NCBI RefSeq assembly: GCF_024584705.1 | Contig: NZ_CP097384.1 | Coordinates: 3,720,001-3,784,000, forward strand | DNA length: 64,000 nt | Reading direction: 5' to 3' | From: Blastopirellula sp. J2-11 | GTDB lineage: Bacteria > Planctomycetota > Planctomycetia > Pirellulales > Pirellulaceae | Part shown: positions 26,001 through 34,693 of the stretch, piece after piece | How positions within the stretch are numbered: position 1 is the first letter of the stretch | How the letters are laid out: the number at the start of each line of letters is the position of its first letter | Notes under the pieces: model-generated | The model's input: the letters and a program-made list of their open reading frames with translations, nothing else | The model's database searches: none | What the model was told of the DNA's origin: nothing | Program-made: the position numbers and the translations under genes

Positions 26001-28401
26001 CATCCTGGAACATGCGATCCTTGCTGCAATTAATGAGATACGCAGCTCGACCTTCACCATACTTAAAGATCCGACGCTTGATCCTAACACGAAGGCGCTG
26101 GCGCTCGCTCAATTCTCTGTCGTTGCAATATCGGGATATCGCGAAGCCACTTGCGAATGGGAGCCACACTATCTAGAGATCGTGAATGCGGTCATTAAAG
26201 AGAATCTTCGGCAGGGGATTAGCGACTGGGGCGCTAATGGTTTTTTTCGCACACTTCACTCCATCTCGTACTATGAGATCGAGTATCATTCAACACGAAA
26301 GACATTAAAAACAACCTCTAATTTACCTGAGCTCTTATGCCAACACGGTTTTGATTACAAACGATTTTCCTATCTGACTTCTGCTTCGATTTACGGCGCC
26401 TGGGCAAGTGTCTTTTACGCGTTTTACAATGCGAGCGTGTCTTCTTGCGATGGATTCGAGAAGACATTCGAGAATGCGCTCTGTCAATGTGAAGGCGCTC
26501 TTGAAACCCTGGGAGCAAGGGACTCAATACCGTTGTTTTCAAGAGCGGATCTTAGCATCTACATTTGTCTTGCGGCTCGTCGACACACCCCAGATAAAGC
26601 AGATGAAGCATGGGACCGTTTAAGAGCTTGGCATGGAAATCAACTTCGTCCGAAACACGAACAAAAGAGCTATAACTATTCTCCTTTGCTGGGCCTGGCG
26701 ATCAGCGAAGAATTTGCGGATTCTGACAAAGTAGCGGAAGTAGTGCAACACGCTCTCCACCTCGTCTGGCCCGAGTTAGAAAAAGAACAATGTGCTGCAG
26801 AAAAACTTGAGTATTGCATTTCTGCTTGGCTGCCCCTAAGCACAAGCCAGTTGGTTGGTGCGTCCGGTGCGATAGCTGCGACAAACCTACTTATTCAATC
26901 GATTCAGCACGCAACGTCCGAAATTGATACGCGCGCTTTATGGAAAAAATCGGAAACAATCGCCAGGCTGGGAATTCAGTTCGCCATGCTGGGCAAGTTT
27001 GACGCGTGCGAACGGTTTCTGCAACAACTCTGGTCGCCGGAAAAAACGAGGACTGGCTCGGTTCGTCGAATGGCCTCCTATTTGATGATCTCCATCCTGG
27101 CCTTGCGACCTGTCCGCCTGTTAACTTCCAGTTTGATCGAAACGATGAAGCAAATTGTTGCGGACAGTGAACAGATTTGGGAAAGCGCTGAGAACGCCAA
27201 GGGGCGATCCCGTGCAATAGCTGCGTTCCTTGCTAACCCCGACATCGAATTTGACCCACCGCGACCGATTAACAGCGGATCATCGTCCGACGACTGCGAC
27301 TTGCCTGCTTCTAATGTGAAAAAAATGGCTGACTCTTTTGAACAATTTGATGCGGACTACCTTCAGGCTCTCAATCAGAGATGCCTTGAACACTTGAAGG
27401 CGAACAACATGGATTTCGCCAGGGCGGAGTTTACGCACATGCTCTGCCTGGCCGCCAGGTCGCCCAACTTGGAAGTTTCACAACGCGTTTTCTCCTCCAT
27501 CAAGAAATCGGAATTGCATCAAGGAGATCCCTTTGCAGCGTACATTTCTTCTTTGGGAGCGAAGGCCGCTACTTGGGACAGCCCAGAATTGAAACCGTAT
27601 CAGTTCCAATCGAATCATTCACGAGATTCCTATCTGGCGATTCAGGAGGAGACATTCAACGAACATACCGCCTGGAACCTGGAACCGCTCTATCAAACTC
27701 AGTGGCAATCTTTAAATATTGACCACGCCGTCGACGCGATTTTGCGGACCGCATCCGCCTTTCAAGGCGCTCCGATCTTCGAAGACTTGTTGAACACCGG
27801 CATCCAGGCCGCACGGACAGCGACGCTTTCCTGCTACGAAAACGTCACGATCGTCGAGTTCCTTTGTAATGCAAAATCGGGCGCCGAGAACCAATCTCCC
27901 TTCTCACGCCTATTCCTATTCTCCGAAACCGGCGCGATTGACCTAAAAGGAAAGTCCCCCTGCATTCACCATTTGAATGCAACCAGCGAAGCGAAGCTTC
28001 AGTTGGACAGCGTTCCTCAGGTACTCGATTATTTGCGATTCTTCTGCGGAGCGGTCCACGGCCAAGAGGGCCCTTTTCATGTGATTGAAACGAGTGAGGA
28101 CCTCGAGCGATTGCTGCCGTCGGAGTATGGTCACCTGACGATCGATCTTTGGCCGAAGTGCCGGCCCACGATTGCCGAGCGAGCCGCTGGCGACGCCGAC
28201 ACCGAATCCGCCGAGTCATGGCAAGTAAGCACCAACGTTCAGTATGAACACGCCCTCTTTCATGCAGATTTTCGCATCAATGCAAAGACAGGGATGGTCG
28301 AAATGTTGGGGGACAATCCGATTGAAACTCAAATCCCGTTTCGCTACTGCATTTTTACCAACACCGGTAGGCGGCGGCTGACAAACGCGAAAGTAGAGTA
28401 A
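23056..28401 (+). CDS. Large STAND (NLR-like) NTPase with novel N-terminal region
   Basis: This is a 1781-residue soluble protein. Residues 1-285 form an unassigned helical N-terminal region, and about 287-350 look like a coiled coil (DDQTTQLLEQFAKLDVCMAG, then VQETVNQLTNSINQL). A NTPase follows, with a FGYDNFRGRK lead-in (about 369), P-loop APAGSGKS at 409-416 (K415), Walker B VVVIDYAGD at 460-468 (D464), VRVLLLERR at 496-504 as a sensor-like strand and DHPTPLG at 567-573, equivalent to the HPL motif of STAND proteins. Residues about 860-910 are a Gly/Ser/Asn linker. After it come a long helical region, probably TPR-like, and a beta-rich C-terminus. STAND proteins of this plan include antiphage Avs-type sensors and signalling proteins. 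Its role here is an inference, since no adjacent partner genes are visible. Confidence 0.82.
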   Translation: MADFSILMYLLDGASQLIQEGSWTATTGVVGSMAPQLLQTEFWRKNRASIFNHSILRNISHNHHLSRGVVWAWCVATQEVLDQAKSNAKEGEPNPYFDAFASLLSKQLDGLLRNAHSYQENVIDSAVIQRAKLVIDGVGVYSAPNKPDAEINHQTVITAINEQFPVVISELTGWEQSKIPQAFFDAARLNSPISDQNRSFGELVLAAYADILKNASNFEIRTAQELADRNEIKQLVKRVLRNQATPREADQPILQEQYASLCLGVRQELSDGCSKMVDGVKTEFCAELDDQTTQLLEQFAKLDVCMAGFQDRLDDIHWSVKSVQETVNQLTNSINQLHSRLDRADFLLDLPYLDKSYTPETIGRFGFKFGYDNFRGRKLLIRQLRKQLLEKQAPQSNELQPFAWCALCAPAGSGKSRFAREFLISAAADEVWRTAGFAYQSSINQTGALELIRHIQTPTVVVIDYAGDHQGVREFLQTLAAKGTTNVASERLSHPVRVLLLERRKNDPVFNDLRSEVLDATQTSKEPIELPPLAEINLVHIIRGRAADAGKNWDDDELGRALKVYEDHPTPLGAAIVGDLIGQGILTKGTLTHDTSHARFQLYGELIEDEKKRWLKRCNGEKRTAYRHTCLSALATFVQGLPYETLDTLCEEDRSAARYLGEYDERDFGIARYISGHEDEEIVSEADQQYFPLQPDLLAERFLLDAANPRSPDPTSIAFGKWLRKTAWKIAPNQAAAVVYKCFQDYPLQTLGAGLLLPPIESVPSDVLARLIRNLASDIGYLCQDKPAPETELEMVAKIAALIDAKLLGRVWDEATNADENTAVKGRESVQHLGAAIHQMLQIAARVLDPSLPEKNVGPDGKVKKISSTYNRAGGGDFSKANGDLERKPSVSNHGASNGASVRDDRGRTNAAIRAIKLLPHLYAQCIAVSGMPCSNEDEAAKHNYYSTNVYVKQFLTALDLNPKNTKKTYAERARIGASQEAILEHAILAAINEIRSSTFTILKDPTLDPNTKALALAQFSVVAISGYREATCEWEPHYLEIVNAVIKENLRQGISDWGANGFFRTLHSISYYEIEYHSTRKTLKTTSNLPELLCQHGFDYKRFSYLTSASIYGAWASVFYAFYNASVSSCDGFEKTFENALCQCEGALETLGARDSIPLFSRADLSIYICLAARRHTPDKADEAWDRLRAWHGNQLRPKHEQKSYNYSPLLGLAISEEFADSDKVAEVVQHALHLVWPELEKEQCAAEKLEYCISAWLPLSTSQLVGASGAIAATNLLIQSIQHATSEIDTRALWKKSETIARLGIQFAMLGKFDACERFLQQLWSPEKTRTGSVRRMASYLMISILALRPVRLLTSSLIETMKQIVADSEQIWESAENAKGRSRAIAAFLANPDIEFDPPRPINSGSSSDDCDLPASNVKKMADSFEQFDADYLQALNQRCLEHLKANNMDFARAEFTHMLCLAARSPNLEVSQRVFSSIKKSELHQGDPFAAYISSLGAKAATWDSPELKPYQFQSNHSRDSYLAIQEETFNEHTAWNLEPLYQTQWQSLNIDHAVDAILRTASAFQGAPIFEDLLNTGIQAARTATLSCYENVTIVEFLCNAKSGAENQSPFSRLFLFSETGAIDLKGKSPCIHHLNATSEAKLQLDSVPQVLDYLRFFCGAVHGQEGPFHVIETSEDLERLLPSEYGHLTIDLWPKCRPTIAERAAGDADTESAESWQVSTNVQYEHALFHADFRINAKTGMVEMLGDNPIETQIPFRYCIFTNTGRRRLTNAKVE

Positions 28402-28742
28402 ACCTGCAGGCCTGCGTCTGCGACTTTATGCCTTGCAAAAGTCTTAGCATTTTGTCAGCATATACGCACAAACAGTCACTCAATACGCCCCTTCCTACCA
28501 AAGCGGACCGTTTCGTTGCTGCGCGAGATGGCGCGGCGGCAAGCTGGCCCCAAGGGAACCTCAATAAAAGAACAGCGGTCCGGTCCAACTGGCAAAACCG
28601 TAGACCAGGCCGTGTCTGCCGCAGCGCGAAGCCCCCCAATCAACCCTCCGGCAGATTGGGAAATTGGATGCAAAGCGCCCCTGTGGGACAAATGTCGAAA
28701 TCTGAATGTCGAATGACCTGTTCACCATGCTCAAAAAACGAT
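28402..28742. other. Noncoding region between STAND gene and minisatellite
   Basis: This 341-bp stretch contains overlapping open frames on both strands with biased composition and no recognisable motifs. I found no terminator or RNA gene in it. It leads directly into the tandem array at 28743. Confidence 0.45.
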
Positions 28743-29160
28743 CGATCCAGTCCTGTCCCACCGATCCAGTCCGGTCCCATCGATCCAGTCCGGTCCCATC
28801 GATCCAGTCCGGTCCCATCGATCCAGTCCGGTCCCATCGATCCAGTCCTGTCCCACCGATCCGGTCCTGTCCCACCGATCCGGTCCTGTCCCACCGATCC
28901 AGTCCTGTCCCACCGATCCAGTCCTGTCCCACCGATCCAGTCCTGTCCCACCGATCCAGTCCTGTCCCACCGATCCAGTCCTGTCCCACCGATCCAGTCC
29001 TGTCCCACCGATCCAGTCCTGTCCCACCGATCCAGTCCTGTCCCACCGATCCAGTCCTGTCCCACCGATCCAGTCCTGTCCCACCGATCCAGTCCTGTCC
29101 CACCGATCCAGTCCTGTCCCACCGATCCAGTCCTGTCCCACCGATCCAGTCCTGTCCCAC
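28743..29160. repeat. Minisatellite: 22 units of 19 bp
   Basis: The array is 418 bp and exactly 22 x 19 bp, with the consensus CGATCCAGTCCTGTCCCAC. Three variants occur in blocks: type A in units 1, 6 and 9-22; type B (GGTCCCAT ending) in units 2-5; and type C (CGATCCGG start) in units 7-8. The last 14 units are identical, which points to recent expansion by slippage or unequal exchange. Because 19 is not a multiple of three and the unit has no stop in any frame, long frames stay open on both strands. They are unlikely to be genes. Confidence 0.95.
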
Positions 29161-29303
29161 CTTGTCTTGGGGGCTTCGTCAGGCCTAGGGCCTGACCTAC
29201 CTTCTGGGGCGGGGTCGTAATTGCTCACAGCGGTGAACTTGTTTATCCTGCTAGTTTGGCTTTTCCATCCACAATCCCCGCAAAGAATCCGTAGATCACG
29301 CTC

Positions 29304-30032
29304 ATGGGACGAAGTTTCGAGAATCGGAAGCACTCTATCGCCAAGACGGCGGCTCAGAAGACCAAGCTCTATTCCAAGTATGGGAAAATGATCTATGTCG
29401 CCGCTAAAACCGGCGTTCCCGACCCAGAGTTGAACGGGTCGCTGAAGAACATGATGGAAAAGGCCAAACGCGAGCAGGTCCCGGCCCACGTGATCGAGAA
29501 AGCGATCGAAAAAGCCAAAGGCGCCGGCGGCGAGGATTATTCGGAATCGCGGTACGAAGGTTATGGGCCCGGCGGATGTTCGGTGATTGTCGACTGTCTG
29601 ACCGACAATCCCAACCGCACCATCACCGACGTACGAAACTGCTTTACCAAGACCGGGTCGAAGCTGGGAACCGCCGGTTCGGTCGGGCATTTATTTGATC
29701 ACCTGGCGATCTTCTCCTTCAAAGGCGAGGGGCAGGATCAGATTTTGGAAGCGATGCTCGAAGCGGACGTCAACGTCGAGGACGTCGAAGAGGAGAACGG
29801 TCAGCTGACCGTATTCGCCGCCGCCAGCGACTATTTCAAAACCAAGCAAGCGTTGCAAGAAACGTTGCCGGATGTCGATTTCGATATCCAAGAAATCGCC
29901 TTCGTCCCCCAAGCGCGCACCGAATTGAGCGGCGACGACGTCAAAATGTTCGACAAGTTCATGGATCTGCTGCACGACTGCGAGGACGTCCAAAACGTCT
30001 ATCACAACGCCCAGCTGCCGGACCAGGAATAG
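29304..30032 (+). CDS. yebC: YebC/TACO1-family protein
   Basis: This is a 242-residue protein of the usual YebC length. It starts MGRSFENRKHSIAKTAAQKT, close to the canonical start, and has the YGKMIYVAAKTGVPDP and KREQVPAHVIEKAIEKAKG segments of domain 1. ESRYEGYGPGGCSVIVDCLTD and TKTGSKLGTAGSVGHLF follow in domains 2 and 3. The family was long annotated as a transcriptional regulator, and recent work assigns bacterial members a role in relieving ribosome stalling, notably at proline runs. It stands alone, convergent with the DUF1501 gene, whose stop is 15 bp away. Confidence 0.95.
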   Translation: MGRSFENRKHSIAKTAAQKTKLYSKYGKMIYVAAKTGVPDPELNGSLKNMMEKAKREQVPAHVIEKAIEKAKGAGGEDYSESRYEGYGPGGCSVIVDCLTDNPNRTITDVRNCFTKTGSKLGTAGSVGHLFDHLAIFSFKGEGQDQILEAMLEADVNVEDVEEENGQLTVFAAASDYFKTKQALQETLPDVDFDIQEIAFVPQARTELSGDDVKMFDKFMDLLHDCEDVQNVYHNAQLPDQE

Positions 30033-30047
30033 TTTGAGTTGGGGCGT

Positions 30048-31502
30048 TTACGCGAGTAGTTCCCGAATGATTTGAGCCGGCTGACCGTCGGTCAACGTTT
30101 GCTCGCGCTCACCGCGGCGGAAGCTCATCGTCTGATGATCGAGCCCGAGCAGATGGAGGAGCGTCGCGTGGTAGTCGAAATGATTGACCACGCCCTCGAC
30201 CGCTTTGTGCCCCCACTCGTCGGTCTTGCCGTGAACGTAACCTGAACGAAAGCCGCCGCCGGCGACCCACATGCTGAATCCATGCGTGTTGTGATCACGG
30301 CCCGCCTTCGCGCGGCCGGCGTCGTTTTGCACCACCGGCAGACGTCCCATTTCGCCTCCCCAGTGAACGACCGTCGAATCGAGCAGCCCCCGCTGCCTCA
30401 GATCGGCGACCAGCGCCGCCGAAGGTTTATCGACCTTCTGACACGCCGCCGGAAGACGCGAGATGATGCTGCCGTGACTATCCCAAAGTTGATTGGCGGT
30501 ATAGACCTGCACGAAGCGGACGCCGCGTTCGACCAGCCGGCGCGCAATCAAACAACGACTCCCATACTCGGCGGTCTCCTTTTGATCGATGCCGTACATC
30601 TTCTTGGTCGCCTCGGTTTCCTGAGAGAGATCTAGAGCGTCGGTAGCGGCCATTTGCATTTTGGCGGCAAGTTCGTAACTAGCCATCCGCGCCTGGAGAT
30701 CGGAAACGTCGGAGAACTGCTCCAGATGCTTCGCATTCAATTTCTGCAAAAATTCGATCGCTTGCGTCTGCGTTTTTCCCTTCAGATGCGTCGGCGGCGT
30801 CAGGTCGAGAATCCGCGGCTCGGTCGGACGAACGACCGTTCCTTGATAGATCGACGGCAACCAACCGTTCGACCAATTTTCGACCCCCAAGACCGGCAAT
30901 TGACCGGGATCAATCAACGCGACAAACGCCGGCAGATTGTCAGCCGCGCTCCCCAACGCGTAGGTCAACCAACTGCCGAGCGTCGGTCGGCCGGCGGAGA
31001 TTCGGCCGCTTTGCAGGGCGCGGATCGACTGGCCGTGATTGTTGACGCCGGTCTTCATCGAGCGAATGAGACAGATGTCGTCGGCCACCTTTTGCGTGTG
31101 CGGCAGCAGTTCGGAAAGCTCCATACCGCACTGACCGCTGGGTGTAAACTTCCAGGGGGAAGCAAAGACCTTCGAGCTTGCTTGGGCGGCGTTGTCTTGT
31201 TTGAGTTCGCCGGGGAACGCCTGACCATCGTACTTCGCCATTTCGGGCTTCGGATCGAACAGGTCGTGATGGCTTGGCCCTCCCTGCATCCATAACGAAA
31301 TCATCGCTTTGGCTTGAGGAGGCGCGGGTGGAACCTTCGGCGTGGTGTCAAATACCTGCGGCTCTGTCGCCGGTTTCGACTGTTCGGCCGCCAACGCTTC
31401 TTGCTGCTGAAACCAGGCGAAGGCCAGCGAACTGACGCTCATCGCGCTGGTCGCGAGAAAGTGCCGACGACTTCCAACTGCGTGGTCGAGTGGAGAATTC
31501 AT
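30048..31502 (-). CDS. DUF1501 protein, Tat-exported
   Basis: The 484-residue protein has an N-terminal GSRRHFLATSAMSVSSLAF twin-arginine signal. The mature domain includes AMISLWMQGGPSHHDLFDPK, the alkaline-phosphatase-superfamily-like start of DUF1501. GVNNHGQSIRALQSGR and RDHNTHGFSMWVAGGG follow, the latter being the family C-terminal motif. It lies 14 bp downstream of the DUF1549/DUF1553 gene and forms an operon with it, a pairing seen throughout planctomycetes. It is probably a periplasmic hydrolase (the fold is sulfatase-like), but the catalytic nucleophile site is not evident and no substrate is known. Confidence 0.92.
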   Translation of the reverse strand: MNSPLDHAVGSRRHFLATSAMSVSSLAFAWFQQQEALAAEQSKPATEPQVFDTTPKVPPAPPQAKAMISLWMQGGPSHHDLFDPKPEMAKYDGQAFPGELKQDNAAQASSKVFASPWKFTPSGQCGMELSELLPHTQKVADDICLIRSMKTGVNNHGQSIRALQSGRISAGRPTLGSWLTYALGSAADNLPAFVALIDPGQLPVLGVENWSNGWLPSIYQGTVVRPTEPRILDLTPPTHLKGKTQTQAIEFLQKLNAKHLEQFSDVSDLQARMASYELAAKMQMAATDALDLSQETEATKKMYGIDQKETAEYGSRCLIARRLVERGVRFVQVYTANQLWDSHGSIISRLPAACQKVDKPSAALVADLRQRGLLDSTVVHWGGEMGRLPVVQNDAGRAKAGRDHNTHGFSMWVAGGGFRSGYVHGKTDEWGHKAVEGVVNHFDYHATLLHLLGLDHQTMSFRRGEREQTLTDGQPAQIIRELLA

Positions 31503-31516
31503 GCTATTCCTGCTTC

Positions 31517-34132
31517 CTACTGCACATACAGAAATTCGTTGGAGCTAAGCAGCACCTGACATAAAACCGCCAACGCTTCCTCTTCCGCCGATTTTGCCGG
31601 CGGCTTGTCACCCTTCGTTTGATAGGCGGGTTGCGACGCTAGACTCTCGGTCAGTTGGTTGACAAACGACTGGGCGCCGGCGAGCTCCGCCGCTTCCAGC
31701 GGACGACAATAGATCAGCCGCCACGCGAGTTCAAGCTGCTGCTGTTGCTCGTCGGACCGCTCTTGAATCAGTCGAGCCGCCGTTTGACGAGAACGGTGGA
31801 TCAGTTGTTCGCTGTTCAACATCAGCAACGATTGGGTTGCGTTGGTCGAAGGACGACGTTGATCGCAATTAGGGCTCATCGCCGGTTGGTCGAAGGTCTC
31901 CATCAAGCTGAGGGGACGGCTGCGGCGAACTTGCACATAGATGCTGCGGCGGAGATCCTCTCCCTGCATGTCAATGACTTTTCCAGGGCGCCCAGCGTTC
32001 AGATTTTCCTTGCCTACGACGATCCGCCCCACCTTGTCTGGCATGACCGGAATCGGCGGCCCAAACTGCTTGGGATTCAACTCTCCCGAAATCCTTAACA
32101 GACTATCGCGAATCACCTCGGCCTCTAAGCGTCGCAAACGAGCTCCGCCGTACCAATGATTATCGGGGTCAAGCTCTTGCAACGCGGGGTTGTTGCGAAC
32201 CTGTTGTCGCCAGGCGTTCGATGAGAGAATGAGTCGATGCAAATGTTTCATATCCCAGTCGCTCTCGATAAACTCAGCAGCCAGCCAATCGAGCAGTTTG
32301 GGGTGCGTCGGCAGTTCTCCCAAGACGCCAAAATCGTTGGGCGTGGTCACAAGCCCGACCCCAAAGTGATGCATCCAAACTCGATTCACAATCGCGCGAG
32401 CCGTCAGCGGGTGCTTGGGATCGGTCAGATATTCGGCCAGGGCCAATCGTCTGCCGGTCGTCGGTAAACTGGAAGAACGAACCGGAATCTCCGCTAAACC
32501 GGCTGCTTCGCGGACGACCGTTAAACCGGCAGGCTGCAGCTCTTGCTTCGGTTGGGCGTAGTCGCCACGATAAAAGAGACGCGTCGTCGGCACTTGGCCA
32601 GGCACTTCGGTCAGTGCGCGAACGAACTGCTGCTTTGGTTTGGCGGCGCGGATCTTGGCCGCTTCTTCCCCCATTTTTTTCAGCTCGTCGGCCGCTTTTT
32701 TGTTGTAGAGATAAAGGGAGCCTGCAGTGACGTTGAGATGGGGATACTTTTGAAAGATCCCCTTTTGTTCCGCCGTCCGCTTGGCGGCTGCGGTCGCATG
32801 CGCTGCTCTGGCAAGTTCGTGCGATTCGACAGGGACTTTCTCTAACTGTTCGTCGAATGTCGCTTGAATGAACTCGGCTCGCTTTTCGGCGACAGCGGCG
32901 TCAATCAACTTGGCCTCCGACTCGATCTCGGCGGCCGCTTTGCGATCTGCTTCCGTATTCAGAGAAACAAGACGCTGGTTGGGGCGCTTCCATTTTTGCC
33001 AGTCGAGCGCCGGCTCAAAGATCGCGCGAAAGCGAAAATAGTCAGCATGCGAAATGGGATCGTACCGATGGTCATGGCACTGAGCGCAAGACAGCGTCAT
33101 CGCCATTAACGAGGAAGAGACGATGTGCACCGTATCTGCGATCGTGTCGTTTCTCGCCAGATTAACGTCGTCGACGGCGCCGCCGGTTCCGTCAGGCGCC
33201 ATCCGCAAGAAGCCGGTCGCCGACAGCAGCTCGACATCGTCGGGAGAAAGATCGTTGAGCGGAGTGGTGATCAATTCGTCGCCGGCCAATTGTTCTGCAA
33301 TGAATCGATCAAACGGCTTGTTGTCGTTAAACGCACGAATCACATAGTCGCGATAGCGCCACGCATGCGGGCGTTCGGCGTCGATATCGCTATACCCTTC
33401 GCTATCGGCGTAGCCTGCGACATCCAACCAATGCCGTCCCCATCGCTCTCCGTAATGCGGTGACGCGAGCAGTTTGTCGACCAACTTACTCCAATCCGCT
33501 TCGCCGCTGTTTGCTGAAAACTCGGCGACCAACTCTGCTTCTGGAGAAAGCCCATGCAGATCCAATGTCAGTCGTCGGACCAGCTTTTCAGGCGTCGCTC
33601 GTGGGCTGAAGCGATGGCCATGCCGCTCCAACTTGGCCAGCAAAAATGCATCGATCGGATTGGCCGCATCCTCGGCATGTTGTACCGCAGGAACCGTCGG
33701 CCGTTGAATGGGCTGAAAAGACCAGTGAGCTCGCTCCTCGGCGGTGATCAGGTATTCGTCGCCGAGCGTCATTGGCTCTGGTCGCGCGGTTTTGGCGCCG
33801 GCCGAAATCCACTGCTTCACAACAGTCAACTCTTCTTGCGAAAGCTGTTTGCTTTCGTCGGGCGGCATCTCGTGAGACTCGAGCCGCTGGTAGAGCAAAC
33901 TTTCTGCTGGCTGGCCAGCGACAATCGCAGCGCCAGAGTCGCCTCCTTCAAGCATCCAGCGAACCAGCCGCAAGTCGAGACCACCTTCGGCATGCTCTTC
34001 TTCGCCGTGACAATGAAAGCAATGCTTCTTGAAGATCCCGCGGACATCCGATTCGAAATGAAGCTCGGCCTGGGCCGAGCAGGTTCCGCAAAGAACAAAC
34101 AGCAACGCCGTGGCGATTCCACGAGACATCAT
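31517..34132 (-). CDS. Planctomycete cytochrome (PSCyt1)/DUF1549/DUF1553 protein
   Basis: This is an 871-residue exported protein from the ATG at 34132; a GTG six bases upstream is also in frame. A signal peptide (about 1-22) precedes the PSCyt1 domain with haem motif CFHCH (about 38-42) and MPPDESKQLSQEELTVVKQW. DUF1549 at about 150-360 includes RWGRHWLDVAGYADSEGY and a third CxxCH-like site, CAQCHDHRYDPI. DUF1553 at about 560-820 includes NRVWMHHFGVGLV and FDQPAMSPNCDQRRPSTNAT. It is paired with the DUF1501 gene. This combination is abundant in planctomycetes and is suspected to take part in breakdown of sulfated or complex polysaccharides, though no reaction is proven. Confidence 0.93.
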   Translation of the reverse strand: MMSRGIATALLFVLCGTCSAQAELHFESDVRGIFKKHCFHCHGEEEHAEGGLDLRLVRWMLEGGDSGAAIVAGQPAESLLYQRLESHEMPPDESKQLSQEELTVVKQWISAGAKTARPEPMTLGDEYLITAEERAHWSFQPIQRPTVPAVQHAEDAANPIDAFLLAKLERHGHRFSPRATPEKLVRRLTLDLHGLSPEAELVAEFSANSGEADWSKLVDKLLASPHYGERWGRHWLDVAGYADSEGYSDIDAERPHAWRYRDYVIRAFNDNKPFDRFIAEQLAGDELITTPLNDLSPDDVELLSATGFLRMAPDGTGGAVDDVNLARNDTIADTVHIVSSSLMAMTLSCAQCHDHRYDPISHADYFRFRAIFEPALDWQKWKRPNQRLVSLNTEADRKAAAEIESEAKLIDAAVAEKRAEFIQATFDEQLEKVPVESHELARAAHATAAAKRTAEQKGIFQKYPHLNVTAGSLYLYNKKAADELKKMGEEAAKIRAAKPKQQFVRALTEVPGQVPTTRLFYRGDYAQPKQELQPAGLTVVREAAGLAEIPVRSSSLPTTGRRLALAEYLTDPKHPLTARAIVNRVWMHHFGVGLVTTPNDFGVLGELPTHPKLLDWLAAEFIESDWDMKHLHRLILSSNAWRQQVRNNPALQELDPDNHWYGGARLRRLEAEVIRDSLLRISGELNPKQFGPPIPVMPDKVGRIVVGKENLNAGRPGKVIDMQGEDLRRSIYVQVRRSRPLSLMETFDQPAMSPNCDQRRPSTNATQSLLMLNSEQLIHRSRQTAARLIQERSDEQQQQLELAWRLIYCRPLEAAELAGAQSFVNQLTESLASQPAYQTKGDKPPAKSAEEEALAVLCQVLLSSNEFLYVQ

Positions 34133-34420
34133 AGTCACCTGCGTTTACCCGGGCGGGATATTAGGGGAAGGTGCAAACAGAAAATCGGGAGGAATGGTGG
34201 CGAGACCCTCAGTATAGTGCCGAGCGTTGCAAGAGTCACCCCGAAAATGAGCTACACACGCCAAGCATTGGGAGCCTCGCCTCTCTCACGACGTTTCCTT
34301 TGCTGAGAGAAACATCAGTAGACCGCCTAACTGGAGAGCGCCACTTTGGCGCAGATCCTCGTGATTCGCAGAGTTTCCTTGCATTCCTGTCAACTGATGC
34401 ACTCGGCCCTCATGAAAAAA

Positions 34421-34617
34421 GGTGGCCCAACCAGTTCGCTCAGAACTGGTTAGGTTGCTACAGCAACAAGATGCTGCGCCATCCGCTCCAGATTTTGCCC
34501 AAAAAACGAAAACTCTTGATCGGGCTGGAAAGCGATTCCGATACTTCGCGACCGGATGGTGAGTCATCTTGTTGCTAAAGCAACCCAACCAGTCTTGGAC
34601 AGACTGGGCGGGCCACC
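34421..34617. repeat. 53-bp imperfect inverted repeat with sub-palindromes
   Basis: The left arm at 34421-34473 and the right arm at 34565-34617 are both 53 bp and pair over their full length with a few mismatches. The loop is 91 bp. Each arm contains its own small palindromes (ACCAGT...ACTGGT and GTTGCT...AGCAAC), so the whole could fold as a branched cruciform. It lies in the 561-bp gap between the divergent DUF1549/DUF1553 gene and the GH105-type gene, where I see no other features. Confidence 0.8.
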
Positions 34618-34693
34618 CGATCAGCGTCACGTAACGCCTTTGCTATAATCGGTTGATATCGGCTCACAGATCATTTCGTACAGAGGTCGGAAA

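Noticed and set aside
23056-28401. Classification as an ABC transporter or ordinary AAA+ ATPase.
   Set aside because: There is no ABC signature, no membrane segment and no AAA+ second region of homology. The order P-loop, IDYAG Walker B, ERR strand and HPL-like motif fits STAND better.
28743-29160. CRISPR array.
   Set aside because: Units are directly adjacent without spacers, 19 bp is too short, and there are no cas genes.
28428-29195. Open frames on both strands through the 19-bp array, coding repetitive Pro/Ser or Gly/Asp/Trp-rich proteins.
   Set aside because: The unit contains no stop codon in any frame, so frames are open by chance. There is no start signal, and all frames are equally open.
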